Positions 18,293 to 26,193 of a stretch of 64,000 nucleotides of DNA are shown in pieces; positions within the stretch are counted from its first letter, which is position 1, and the number at the start of each line of letters is the position of its first letter. The stretch covers positions 1 to 64,000 of the forward strand of contig DATBGS010000144.1 in NCBI GenBank assembly GCA_036557885.1, given 5' to 3'. The notes beneath the pieces were generated by a model. That model searched no databases and was not told where the DNA came from. It saw only the letters and a program-made list of their open reading frames with translations. Position numbers and translations under genes: made by a program. This stretch comes from DATBGS01 sp036557885. GTDB lineage: Bacteria > Chloroflexota > Ktedonobacteria > Ktedonobacterales > DATBGS01.

Positions 18293-18456
18293 ACAATTAA
18301 ACGCTCTTTCTTTTCAGGGTCTCCTGCTGGCAGGCTACCCGCGCCAGCAGTGGATAGATGATGTGCCTTCATGATACGATAGCTTGCAACTGCTCCAAAC
18401 TTCTGCTGCCATGAAGACTTGTTCTGCCGGAAGCCTGGCATAGAAAGGGAAGCCAT

Positions 18457-19824
18457 ATGACCACATCCGCCCAGACGCACCAGGGGCCGCTCCAGGTAGC
18501 ACCACACTCGCAAGCGCTCACCACATCGGCAACACTTGCCATGAATGAAACGGTGGCCGCCAAACGCGCCGCTGGGCACACGGTAATCCACCTGGGCTTT
18601 GGCGAGGCTCCCTTTCCGCTGCACCCGCTCCTGAAAACCGCGCTAGACGAGGCCGCCACGCACACCAGCTATGCGCCGGTGCAGGGCATTGCCCCCTTGC
18701 GTCGCGCCATTGCCGATTATCTCTCGCGCACGCGCTCGCTCTCACTCTCAGCCGAGGGGGTCATTGTGGCCCCTGGCAGCAAGCCTCTCCTTTACGCCCT
18801 GCTCCAGGTCTTGGACGGGGATTTGCTCTTGCCAGTGCCGTCCTGGGTCAGCTACGCGCCCCAGGCACACATGGCCGGGAAGCAGGTGCTCCCCGTTGAC
18901 ACCAGCCCGGAAGACCATCACCGCCTGACGCCTGATACGCTGGCAGATGCTTTCAGCCGGGCAAAGCAGGCTGGCGCCAACCCGCGCCTGCTGCTGGTCA
19001 ACATGCCCAGCAATCCAACCGGAAGCATGCTTGATCGCGCCGACGTGGAAGCAATGACGACCTGGGCACGCGAGCAGGGCATCACCATTATCAGCGACGA
19101 GATTTACGCGGAACTGGCGCATGGCTGGCACCCGCACACTTCGCCTGCCATCTTCTATCCCGAAGGCGCCATCATTACTGGCGGCCTCTCCAAAGCGTTT
19201 TCAGCGGGTGGCTGGCGCCTGGGCTATGCCGCGCTGCCAGCGGGCGCAGCGGGTCGGCAGGTGATGGCGGCAGTGCGTGCCGTCGCCAGCGACATCTGGT
19301 CATCGGCCACCACGCCAGTGCAGGAGGCGGCTGCCGTCGCCTACAGCCCCAATGCCGAGCTTGAGCAGTATGTGCAGCGTTCGGCGCGGCTACATGGGCA
19401 CGTCACCGGCAGGCTATATGCCACGCTGGTCAGCCTGGGTGTGCGCTGCCCACGTCCGGCAGGCGCCTTCTATCTCTATCCTGACTTTGCCCCCTGGCGC
19501 AGCGCCTTAGCCGCGCGAGGTATCCACACCAGCGCTGATCTGGCGCGGACGCTGCTGGAGGAGTGGGACATTGCCACCCTGCCCGGCTCGGAGTTCTGCG
19601 AGCAACCCGAAGCCTTGCGGCTTCGCCTGGCAACGAGCCTGCTCCATGCTGAAGACCATCTCTCCAGCCAGGAGCGCGCGGCAACCCTCTGGGGCTTGCT
19701 GGAACAGGCCGATACGCTGCCAGCAGAGCATCCTGCCGCCGGAACGCCACTCAAGCTGCCCATGCTGGAACAGGCGCAGGTGCGGCTAAGCGAGTTTGTT
19801 GCGTCGCTGGGTGAGCCGAGGTAA
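18457..19824 (+). CDS. class I/II PLP-dependent aminotransferase
   Basis: The 455-residue enzyme has the class I features: N185 in NMPSNPTG, D214/Y217 in ISDEIYAEL and the PLP Lys at K246 in GGLSKAFSAGGWRLGY. It transfers an amino group between an amino acid and a 2-oxo acid; the substrate is not evident. The his operon in this window has no hisC, but nothing specific marks this enzyme as histidinol-phosphate aminotransferase. The stop codon is followed at once by the repeat element starting at 19825. Confidence 0.82.
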   Translation: MTTSAQTHQGPLQVAPHSQALTTSATLAMNETVAAKRAAGHTVIHLGFGEAPFPLHPLLKTALDEAATHTSYAPVQGIAPLRRAIADYLSRTRSLSLSAEGVIVAPGSKPLLYALLQVLDGDLLLPVPSWVSYAPQAHMAGKQVLPVDTSPEDHHRLTPDTLADAFSRAKQAGANPRLLLVNMPSNPTGSMLDRADVEAMTTWAREQGITIISDEIYAELAHGWHPHTSPAIFYPEGAIITGGLSKAFSAGGWRLGYAALPAGAAGRQVMAAVRAVASDIWSSATTPVQEAAAVAYSPNAELEQYVQRSARLHGHVTGRLYATLVSLGVRCPRPAGAFYLYPDFAPWRSALAARGIHTSADLARTLLEEWDIATLPGSEFCEQPEALRLRLATSLLHAEDHLSSQERAATLWGLLEQADTLPAEHPAAGTPLKLPMLEQAQVRLSEFVASLGEPR

Positions 19825-20036
19825 CTGGCGAATAAATTCGCGTCTAAGGGCCTACGGCCACAAAGTCCGCCTGCGCGGACTAGGACGAAGGCTGGCTGGC
19901 GTACCTGGGTGGGGAGTCCCTGAAGAGGGACTTGCCGCCGTGCCCTTCTGTCTTAGGGTGCCCTTCTGTCTTAGGGGTGGCGTCCGAAGACGCCTCTAGG
20001 CGCAGCTTGCCCCCTCTGGGGGATCTTTAGTCGCCA
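19825..20036. repeat. palindrome-rich intergenic element A
   Basis: The element starts on the base after the aminotransferase stop codon. Its ends are inverted: CTGGCGAATAAA at the left and TTTAGTCGCCAG at the right, 11 of 12 complementary. Inside are short palindromes with different stems, such as AGTCCGCCTGCGCGGACT. A perfect 18-base tandem repeat (GTGCCCTTCTGTCTTAGG) lies at 19940-19957 and 19958-19975. A related element sits at 60691-60877. No open reading frame of interest is present. Confidence 0.7.
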
Positions 20037-20082
20037 GCCTTCGTGGCCTACCTCATTGGTGAAACTTCATTTTTCGCCAGCC

Positions 20083-20523
20083 TTACCCCTCGCCCCGGCG
20101 AATATCCGCCAGCAGCGCGCCAATCCACGAACCAAAGATACCGCCCAGCACGCTCACCAGCAGGAAAGGTATGGTGAAGCAGCCAAAAAAGAGGACAGTG
20201 CCATTGCGAGCCTGCACCACGCGGGTAGCCACAACGATAAACAGCGCCAACGCGCCCAAGAGCGCCGCCAGAAACGCTGTGCGGCGCCTGCCCACCCAGA
20301 CTTGAGGCGAAAGTACCCCAGCCAGCACGCCTAGCAAGAGCGCTGCCTGCATAAAAATAAACGCTTCCTGGGCGGTGCCCGGAATGTCGTTGACCTCGCC
20401 GTTCTCAAAATGCAGCACCAAATAACCAGCGCCAGCGCCCACCAGTCCTGCTCCCAACGTCCAGAGCCAGATCAGGGCGCGTCTGGAACTGCCCGTCTTT
20501 ATCTCTTGTTGAGGAATGTTCAT
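20083..20523 (-). CDS. small four-helix membrane protein
   Basis: The 146-residue product starts at the ATG preceded by AAGAGGAG; an upstream in-frame extension has no ribosome site and runs into the divergent gene. After a polar N-terminus there are four hydrophobic segments, starting with ALIWLWTLGAGLVGAGAGYL and ending with FGSWIGALLADIRRGEG. I recognise no family. It is divergent from the thiolase gene. Confidence 0.6.
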   Translation of the reverse strand: MNIPQQEIKTGSSRRALIWLWTLGAGLVGAGAGYLVLHFENGEVNDIPGTAQEAFIFMQAALLLGVLAGVLSPQVWVGRRRTAFLAALLGALALFIVVATRVVQARNGTVLFFGCFTIPFLLVSVLGGIFGSWIGALLADIRRGEG

Positions 20524-20670
20524 GCGTTCTCCTCTTGCGTATAAATGAGAAAGTTCTCTCTCAAAGTCTACCCGAAAAATTGTCTCTTCTGGAAGAGGCG
20601 AAGGGATGAAAGAGGCATCTGGCTGATGTGGTAAGATGCCAACACTACCCAAAGGGAAGTGAGAAACTAT

Positions 20671-21816
20671 ATGCGAACTGATCGTCTCGCCGCGATAGTT
20701 GGCGTGGCAGAGTCGGACCTGGGCGTCACTCCCAACAAAACCGTCCTGCAACTCCAGGCGCAGGCCATCAAAGCGGCGCTTGATGATGCTGGACTTGAGA
20801 AAAAAGATATTGACGCGCTGTTTGTCGCCGGAAACTGGTCCTGGTCGCCCAATCTGGTGCTGGCGGAATATCTAGGCATTCAACCCAGATTTAGCGATGG
20901 GACCAACGTTGGCGGCTCGTCATTTGAGTTTCACATCGGGCATGCCGTTGCGGGCATCCGGGCGGGCTTGTTTGAGGTGGCGGTGATTGCCTATGGCAGC
21001 ACGCAGCGTTCTGACCGTTCGCGCAACCAGCCGCAGCCTTTTGCCCTGCTCACCGAGCAATTTGAGCGCCCCTATGGGATGCCCATGCCGGTTGGCGCCT
21101 ACGCGCTGGCGGCCACGCGTCATATGCACCAGTATGGCACGACCAGCGAGCAGCTCGCAGAAATCGCGGTGGCTACCAGAAAATGGGCCGTGCTTAACGA
21201 GAAAGCCTTCAAGCGCGAGCCGATGAGCATTGACGACGTACTGAACTCGCGCTGGATTGCCGAGCCGCTGCACCTGCTGGATTGCTGCCTGGTGACGGAC
21301 GGCGGCGGCGCGGTGATTGTGGCCGCGCCGCATCGCGCCGCGAATGCGCGCAAAAAGCCCATCTGGATTCTGGGGCATGGCGAAACGCATACCCACTATG
21401 GCATCACCAACATGCCCGACCTGACCGTCACCGGCGCGGTAGACTCCGGGCGTACAGCCTTTGCGATGGCTGGCGTGAAGCACGACGACCTGGATGTGGT
21501 TGAAGTCTACGACTCGTTTACCATCACCGTCCTGCTCACGCTGGAGGCGCTGGGCTTTTGCAAGCGGGGCGAGGGCGGCGCGTTTGTCAGCCAGCAGCGC
21601 ACCGCGCCGGGCGGCGCGTTCCCGCTCAACACCAACGGCGGCGGGCTGTCGTACTGTCATCCGGGGATGTATGGCATTTTTCTGCTGATCGAGGCGACAC
21701 GCCAGTTGCGCGGCGAATGTGGCGCGCGTCAGGTGCCCGATGCTAATCTGGCGCTGGCGCATGGGACGGGCGGCGTGCTGTCCTCAGCTTCAACTGTGAT
21801 TCTGGGGAGGGACTAG
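20671..21816 (+). CDS. thiolase-like protein lacking the nucleophilic Cys (Ltp2-like)
   Basis: The 381-residue protein has the thiolase fold of the lipid-transfer/SCP2 type. It carries VVEVYDSFTITVLLTLEALGFC and the C-terminal block NTNGGGLSYCHPG. At the usual nucleophile position the sequence is VGGSSFEFH with no Cys. In steroid degradation, Cys-less Ltp2 proteins pair with a DUF35 protein to perform retro-aldol cleavage of an acyl-CoA. Here a DUF35 gene follows three bases downstream, which supports that reading over a true beta-ketothiolase. A GTG at 20659 is an alternative start but sits too close to AAAGGGA. Confidence 0.72.
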   Translation: MRTDRLAAIVGVAESDLGVTPNKTVLQLQAQAIKAALDDAGLEKKDIDALFVAGNWSWSPNLVLAEYLGIQPRFSDGTNVGGSSFEFHIGHAVAGIRAGLFEVAVIAYGSTQRSDRSRNQPQPFALLTEQFERPYGMPMPVGAYALAATRHMHQYGTTSEQLAEIAVATRKWAVLNEKAFKREPMSIDDVLNSRWIAEPLHLLDCCLVTDGGGAVIVAAPHRAANARKKPIWILGHGETHTHYGITNMPDLTVTGAVDSGRTAFAMAGVKHDDLDVVEVYDSFTITVLLTLEALGFCKRGEGGAFVSQQRTAPGGAFPLNTNGGGLSYCHPGMYGIFLLIEATRQLRGECGARQVPDANLALAHGTGGVLSSASTVILGRD

Positions 21817-21819
21817 AGG

Positions 21820-22227
21820 ATGAGCAGCCAGATTCCAGTTCCGGTGCCCGATGGCGACTCTAAGCCGTTCTGGGATGGCGTGCACCAGCACAAACTGCTG
21901 ATTCAGCGCTGCGAGGCGTGTCAGAAGTTCATCTTCTATCCCCGCTCTCTCTGCCCACACTGCATGTCTCCGCAGCTTGCCTGGGTACAAGCATCGGGCA
22001 AAGGCACGATCTATTCTTATACCGTTGTGCATCAGGCATATGGCCCGTTTGCCGAGCAAGTGCCCTTTGTTGTGGCGCTTATCGAACTGAAAGAGGGCGT
22101 GCGCTTGATGAGCAGAATCACCGATGCCCCGCCAGAAGCGGTGCGCGTTGACGCGCCAGTGCAGGTCGCGTTTGTGCAGGTGGCTGATGGCGTCACCCTC
22201 CCATATTTTCGGCTCATCGAACAGTAA
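21820..22227 (+). CDS. DUF35 zinc-ribbon/OB-fold protein
   Basis: The 135-residue protein has an N-terminal zinc ribbon with C31, C34, C45 and C48 (CEACQKF and CPHC), followed by an OB-fold segment. This is the DUF35 (ChsH2-type) architecture that binds acyl-CoA and partners with thiolase-like enzymes. It lies three bases after such a gene and is very likely its complex partner. The short spacing and shared direction argue for one operon. Confidence 0.85.
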   Translation: MSSQIPVPVPDGDSKPFWDGVHQHKLLIQRCEACQKFIFYPRSLCPHCMSPQLAWVQASGKGTIYSYTVVHQAYGPFAEQVPFVVALIELKEGVRLMSRITDAPPEAVRVDAPVQVAFVQVADGVTLPYFRLIEQ

Positions 22228-22257
22228 CCGTTCACATTTTGCGCAAGAGGTGCATCT

Positions 22258-23121
22258 ATGCAATTTGGCGTGACATTTCCACAAACGGAGATTGGCAACG
22301 ACCCCAGCGTCATCCGCGATTATGCCCAGGCAGCGGAAGAACTGGGCTACCATCATATCCTGGCTTATGACCATGTGCTGGGCGCCAGCCTGAGCACCCG
22401 CCCCAACTGGAGCGGCCCCTACAACAGCAACACGGCGTTCCACGAGCCATTTGTGCTCTTTGGCTATCTGGCGGCCATCACGAAACAGGTTGAACTGGTG
22501 ACGGGCGTGATCATCCTGCCGCAGCGCCAGACAGCGCTCGTGGCAAAACAGGCGGCAGCGGTGGATGTGCTGAGCGGAGGACGGCTGCGGCTGGGCGTGG
22601 GGGTGGGCTGGAATGATGTGGAGTATGAGGGGCTGAATGAAGATTTCCATAATCGCGGCGTGCGCAGCGAGGAGCAAATCGCGGTCCTGCGTGCCTTATG
22701 GAAGGAGCCAGCCATCACGTTTGAGGGGCGCTGGCATCACATCAACAACGCGGGCATCAATCCGCTCCCCGTTCGCCGCTCCATTCCCCTCTGGATTGGC
22801 GGCAGCACCGACATCACGCTCAAGCGCGTGGCCCGGATTGGCGATGGATGGTTTCCGCAGCCAGGGCCAGAGAAGGCGCGTGGCATGATCGAGCGCCTGC
22901 GAGACTACGCGCAGGAGGCCGGGCGCGACCCCAAATCTCTTGGGATTGAGGCGCGGCTGAGCATCAGCCAGATGCCCGAATCCGCCTGGGCCAGCACCGC
23001 CGAAGCCTGGCGCAAGCTGGACATCACGTATCTGGGCGTGAACACCATGAACGCGGGCCTGGCTTCGCCCCGCGCGCATATTGATATGCTGCGCAAGCTA
23101 AAGCAGGTGCTCGGATTCTGA
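22258..23121 (+). CDS. LLM-class oxidoreductase, probably F420-dependent
   Basis: This 287-residue TIM-barrel protein has luciferase-like features: YDHVLGA near residues 38-44, VELVTGVIILPQRQ, GGRLRLGVGVGWNDVE and IPLWIGGSTD. Actinobacterial and Chloroflexota members of this subgroup usually use F420, although FMN use cannot be excluded from sequence. It is the third gene of the cluster with the Cys-less thiolase and DUF35 protein, so it probably acts on a related substrate. AAGAGG precedes the start. Confidence 0.83.
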   Translation: MQFGVTFPQTEIGNDPSVIRDYAQAAEELGYHHILAYDHVLGASLSTRPNWSGPYNSNTAFHEPFVLFGYLAAITKQVELVTGVIILPQRQTALVAKQAAAVDVLSGGRLRLGVGVGWNDVEYEGLNEDFHNRGVRSEEQIAVLRALWKEPAITFEGRWHHINNAGINPLPVRRSIPLWIGGSTDITLKRVARIGDGWFPQPGPEKARGMIERLRDYAQEAGRDPKSLGIEARLSISQMPESAWASTAEAWRKLDITYLGVNTMNAGLASPRAHIDMLRKLKQVLGF

Positions 23122-23130
23122 GCCATGCTG

Positions 23131-23186
23131 CTTGTAGCCCCGGCGTCCCTGCCGGGCCGTGCCCCGCGAAGCGGCGGGGCTACAAG
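23131..23186. repeat. inverted-repeat element with GCTACAAG tail
   Basis: CTTGTAGCCCCG at 23131-23142 is perfectly complementary to CGGGGCTACAAG at 23175-23186, with a further palindrome inside. It lies between convergent genes. The first 30 bases recur exactly at 29644-29673. Confidence 0.7.
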
Positions 23187-23193
23187 CACAGGA

Positions 23194-23781
23194 TTATCCG
23201 TGATGGGCCTTTGTTTCGGCTGGCACGGCTTCCTTGTGGTGGTGATGCGGCAGCCTGCCGGTCTTCTCCATCTCCTTCAGTTCCACCAGCCATTCATCAG
23301 GGATGCCATGTACCGCGATGGCTCCGCCGATTGGCTCGTCTAAGTCCCAGAGGAACAGGGCCGTAACGACTACCAGAAACCCAACGCCAAATTGAATTTC
23401 GTCGGTGATGATCTGGCTTTCCAGATGAAAGAGGTGGAAGGACAGCACCACCAGCGCCGAGATCAGCAGGTAGAGGATGCGAATGCTCAACGCAATCACC
23501 TTTGGCGCTTCAATCAGAAAGGTTTCTTTGTCGCCTTTGTGGACCGCCTCTTCCACCTTTTTCAACTCATCATCAGCCCTGGCTAAAAACCAGGCGGAAA
23601 AGAAGACCCAGCCGACAAACAAATTGATGGAGTAGGTGCTGACGGCCACCGCCTCATCTGAGGTGACATCCAACGTCAGCGGGTTCATGACAAAGATGAA
23701 AAATAGCACATTGGCGATTCCGGCCAAAAGGCCGATAAACAACATGAGCGTCAGCGGACGCCAGGCCAGTCTGGACTTCAT
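23194..23781 (-). CDS. membrane protein with His-rich tail
   Basis: The 195-residue protein has about four transmembrane segments (PLTLMLFIGLLAGIANVLFF, SINLFVGWVFFSAWF, IRILYLLISALVVL, FGVGFLVVVTALFLW) and a charged loop between the second and third. The C-terminus carries HHHH followed by an alanine- and lysine-containing tail, possibly metal binding. I recognise no family. GGAGG is placed well before the start. Confidence 0.62.
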   Translation of the reverse strand: MKSRLAWRPLTLMLFIGLLAGIANVLFFIFVMNPLTLDVTSDEAVAVSTYSINLFVGWVFFSAWFLARADDELKKVEEAVHKGDKETFLIEAPKVIALSIRILYLLISALVVLSFHLFHLESQIITDEIQFGVGFLVVVTALFLWDLDEPIGGAIAVHGIPDEWLVELKEMEKTGRLPHHHHKEAVPAETKAHHG

Positions 23782-23972
23782 GCGAAAAGAACCTCCTTAC
23801 AAAGTCGTATTCTTGCTGGCAGCACTATAACTCAACCGGACTGAAAGCACAAGAGCAAACAACAGCTTCAGTATAAAAGCGGATTGACAACAGTGATAAA
23901 CTTGGGGCGGTTGTCGGATGACTTCTGTTTGCCCACCTGGGCGTTGCGGCATAAACAAGGAGAGCGTCTGCT

Positions 23973-24485
23973 ATGCCCGTTTCCGCTACCAATTCCCGGC
24001 TGATTTACGATGCCCTCAAAGCCTGCGATGTGAAGGTCATGTCGGCCCTGCCTGAGACGTGGCTGGTGCACCTGATTCGCCTGGCCGACGAAGACCCCGA
24101 CGTGACCCTGGTGCGCCTCGCCAAAGAGGAGGAGGGCATTGGCATCTCGGCGGGTGCGCATCTGGCGGGCGTCAATTCGGCCCTGTTGATGCAAAATCAC
24201 GGCTTCCTCGCGGCGATTAACCCGATTGTCTCGCTGGCCCTGCTCTACAAAATCCCGCTGCTGATGCTCATCAGCTATCGCGGGCACATGGGCGAGAAAG
24301 ACCCCTGGCAAACGCAGGGCGGCCTGGTCACGGAGCCGATCTTGCGTGCTATGGGCATTCCCATCTGGCATCTCACTTCGCCGCACGATGTCCACAAGCG
24401 CATTAAAGACGCGCAAACGCTGGCGAACGCCGCGCTTCATCCCGTAGCCGTGTTACTCTCGCGCGAATTGATGTGGGAGGAGTGA
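23973..24485 (+). CDS. sulfopyruvate decarboxylase alpha-like subunit (ComD-like)
   Basis: The 170-residue protein corresponds to the pyrimidine-binding half of a thiamine-diphosphate enzyme: VRLAKEEEGIGISAGAHLAG carries the conserved Glu, and ALLMQNHGF and LLMLISYRGHMGE follow. In archaea ComD/ComE are separate subunits of sulfopyruvate decarboxylase. The next gene, four bases downstream, encodes the matching half. Bacterial pairs of this kind may act on phosphonopyruvate or other 2-oxo acids, so the substrate is open. Confidence 0.8.
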   Translation: MPVSATNSRLIYDALKACDVKVMSALPETWLVHLIRLADEDPDVTLVRLAKEEEGIGISAGAHLAGVNSALLMQNHGFLAAINPIVSLALLYKIPLLMLISYRGHMGEKDPWQTQGGLVTEPILRAMGIPIWHLTSPHDVHKRIKDAQTLANAALHPVAVLLSRELMWEE

Positions 24486-24489
24486 TGCC

Positions 24490-25068
24490 ATGCTGCGCGT
24501 AGATGCCTTACAAGCGATTTATCCAGAAATAGAAGACAAAATTGTCGTCACGATTATGGGCGCAGTGGCGGCGGAACTCTACACCATCGGCCATCGCCAT
24601 AACTTCTTCTATCTTGAGCACGCGATGGGTCTGGCCTCCTCAATGGGCCTGGGGATTGCGCTGGCAATGCCTAAACATCAGGTCGTCGTGATTGACGGCG
24701 ATGGCTCGCTCTTGATGAACCTGGGCACGCTGAGCACGATGGCCCGCTACAAGCCAGGCAACCTGCTGCATCTCGTCTTTGACAACGAGAGCCTGCTTTC
24801 GGTGGGCGGCTTCCCAACGGCCACCTCCACCGGCACTGACCTGGCAGGCATTGCCAGGGCGTCGGGCGTGCCCGCCGTCTTCCAGGCTGATACGGTTGAA
24901 AGCCTCAAGAGCAGCGTGGCACAGGCGCTGGCAAGCCACACCATGACAACCATTATCTCCAAGGTGGAGGCCATCGGCCCCAAAACGTTTCATATGGACC
25001 TGCCCTTGCTGGAAAACCGCTTCCAGTTCAAGCGCTACCTCGAAGGATTGCGCAAACAAGAACAGTAG
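24490..25068 (+). CDS. sulfopyruvate decarboxylase beta-like subunit (ComE-like)
   Basis: The 192-residue protein carries the diphosphate/Mg-binding motif of ThDP enzymes: GDGSLLMNLG followed about 26 residues later by the conserved Asn in VFDNES. It completes the split enzyme begun by the upstream gene. The start follows GGAGGAGTG, and translation is probably coupled. With the cyclase downstream it forms a three-gene unit for handling a 2-oxo acid. Confidence 0.8.
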   Translation: MLRVDALQAIYPEIEDKIVVTIMGAVAAELYTIGHRHNFFYLEHAMGLASSMGLGIALAMPKHQVVVIDGDGSLLMNLGTLSTMARYKPGNLLHLVFDNESLLSVGGFPTATSTGTDLAGIARASGVPAVFQADTVESLKSSVAQALASHTMTTIISKVEAIGPKTFHMDLPLLENRFQFKRYLEGLRKQEQ

Positions 25069-25083
25069 TACAGGAGGCTTCTT

Positions 25084-25872
25084 ATGAGCAGCGGAGCGAA
25101 GAATCTTTTGGCCGAGTTACTGCACGCGCTGGACAGCGGCGCCCTGAAGGTGATTGACCTGACCTCACCGCTGGGGCCGGATACGCCAGTGATTGACCTG
25201 CCGCCGATGTTTGCGCCCTCGCCAGGGCTGACCCTCACCGAAATCTCGCGCTATGATGAGCGCGGGCCAGGCTGGTACTGGAATATCCTCAACCTGGGCG
25301 AACATACCGGCACGCACTTTGACGCGCCAGTGCACTGGGTGACGGGCAAAGACCTGCCCAACAACACCACCGATACCATCCTGCCGCGCAAGTTTGTTGG
25401 CCCGGCCTGTGTGATTGACGTGACCGCCGATGTTGCCCAGTCCGAGGATTTCTTGCTGACCATCGAGCGCGTGGAAGCCTGGGAGCAGCAGCATGGTAAG
25501 ATTCCTGCGGGCGCGTGGGTGCTGCTGCACACGGGCTGGAGCAAACGCCAGGGGCGCGAAGCCTTCCTGAACGCCAAGGCAGACGGCGCACACAACCCCG
25601 GCATGCACCAGACCTGCACGCAGTTCCTCATCAAAGAGCGCGATATTCTGGGCTTTGGGGTGGAAACCGTTGGGACGGACGCCGGACAAGCCGGGCGGTT
25701 CGAGCCGCCGTTCCCCACGCATACCTTTATGCACGGCGCGGGACGCTTTGGCATCACCAGCCTGATGAACCTGGAGTTGCTGCCGCCCACTGGCGCGATT
25801 GTCATCGCGGCGCCGCTGAAGATTGTCAACGGCTCTGGCAGCCCGCTGCGCGTGATTGCCATCGCGCCGTAG
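25084..25872 (+). CDS. cyclase family protein (metal-dependent hydrolase)
   Basis: The 262-residue protein has the motif HTGTHFDAPVH at 74-84, diagnostic of the cyclase/kynurenine formamidase-like family that binds zinc or manganese. Members hydrolyse amides or lactones or isomerise ring systems. It follows the decarboxylase pair by 15 bases with AGGAGG before the start and is the last gene before a strong terminator at 25910. The substrate is unknown. Confidence 0.82.
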   Translation: MSSGAKNLLAELLHALDSGALKVIDLTSPLGPDTPVIDLPPMFAPSPGLTLTEISRYDERGPGWYWNILNLGEHTGTHFDAPVHWVTGKDLPNNTTDTILPRKFVGPACVIDVTADVAQSEDFLLTIERVEAWEQQHGKIPAGAWVLLHTGWSKRQGREAFLNAKADGAHNPGMHQTCTQFLIKERDILGFGVETVGTDAGQAGRFEPPFPTHTFMHGAGRFGITSLMNLELLPPTGAIVIAAPLKIVNGSGSPLRVIAIAP

Positions 25873-25909
25873 CCTTTCCCAGATACCGGCTGGCCTGCCC
25901 CTGTGGGGA

Positions 25910-25954
25910 AGCCGGTGGTACAGGGGAGTTGTCCACCTGTACCACCGGCTTTTT
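25910..25954 (+). terminator. intrinsic terminator after the cyclase gene
   Basis: A perfect 15-base stem (AGCCGGTGGTACAGG with its complement at 25936-25950) with an 11-base loop is followed by TTTT. It ends the unit beginning at 23973. Confidence 0.85.
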
Positions 25955-26028
25955 GCTGCTGATGCTGCCTCAACTCGCTCACTTTCCCCCTTTTAGAGCA
26001 GAGAGACGGGTATCTTCCTCCCAAATGC

Positions 26029-26042
26029 TGCAAACGCTTGCA
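26029..26042. promoter_or_regulatory. LacI-family-type operator O1 upstream of the xylanase gene
   Basis: TGCAAACGCTTGCA has the form TGCAA-N4-TTGCA typical of LacI/GalR regulators. It lies upstream of the -35 box. A second copy is centred 86 bases downstream. Confidence 0.6.
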
Positions 26043-26071
26043 ATGAAGAAAAGATGTATGCAGCAAGAGAG

Positions 26072-26100
26072 TTGACAAAGAGATAAGGAAGAGGTATATC
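26072..26100 (+). promoter_or_regulatory. promoter of the GH10 xylanase gene
   Basis: TTGACA at 26072-26077 and TATATC at 26095-26100 are 17 bases apart, between the two operators. Confidence 0.65.
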
Positions 26101-26113
26101 TACTCATGAGTAG

Positions 26114-26129
26114 TTGCAAGCGCTTGCAA
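26114..26129. promoter_or_regulatory. LacI-family-type operator O2, perfect palindrome
   Basis: TTGCAAGCGCTTGCAA is a perfect 16-base palindrome beginning 14 bases after the -10 box, where a bound repressor would block transcription. It is related to O1. Confidence 0.7.
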
Positions 26130-26193
26130 TGTTTCTTGCCACATTGCTTCGATGGATAGGCATGAACCCTCTTCAGCAAGGAGTGAGCATTCT

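Noticed and set aside
18457..19824. Assignment of the class I aminotransferase as HisC
   Set aside because: It lies 12 kb from the his operon, is about 100 residues longer than typical HisC, and has no specific supporting motif.
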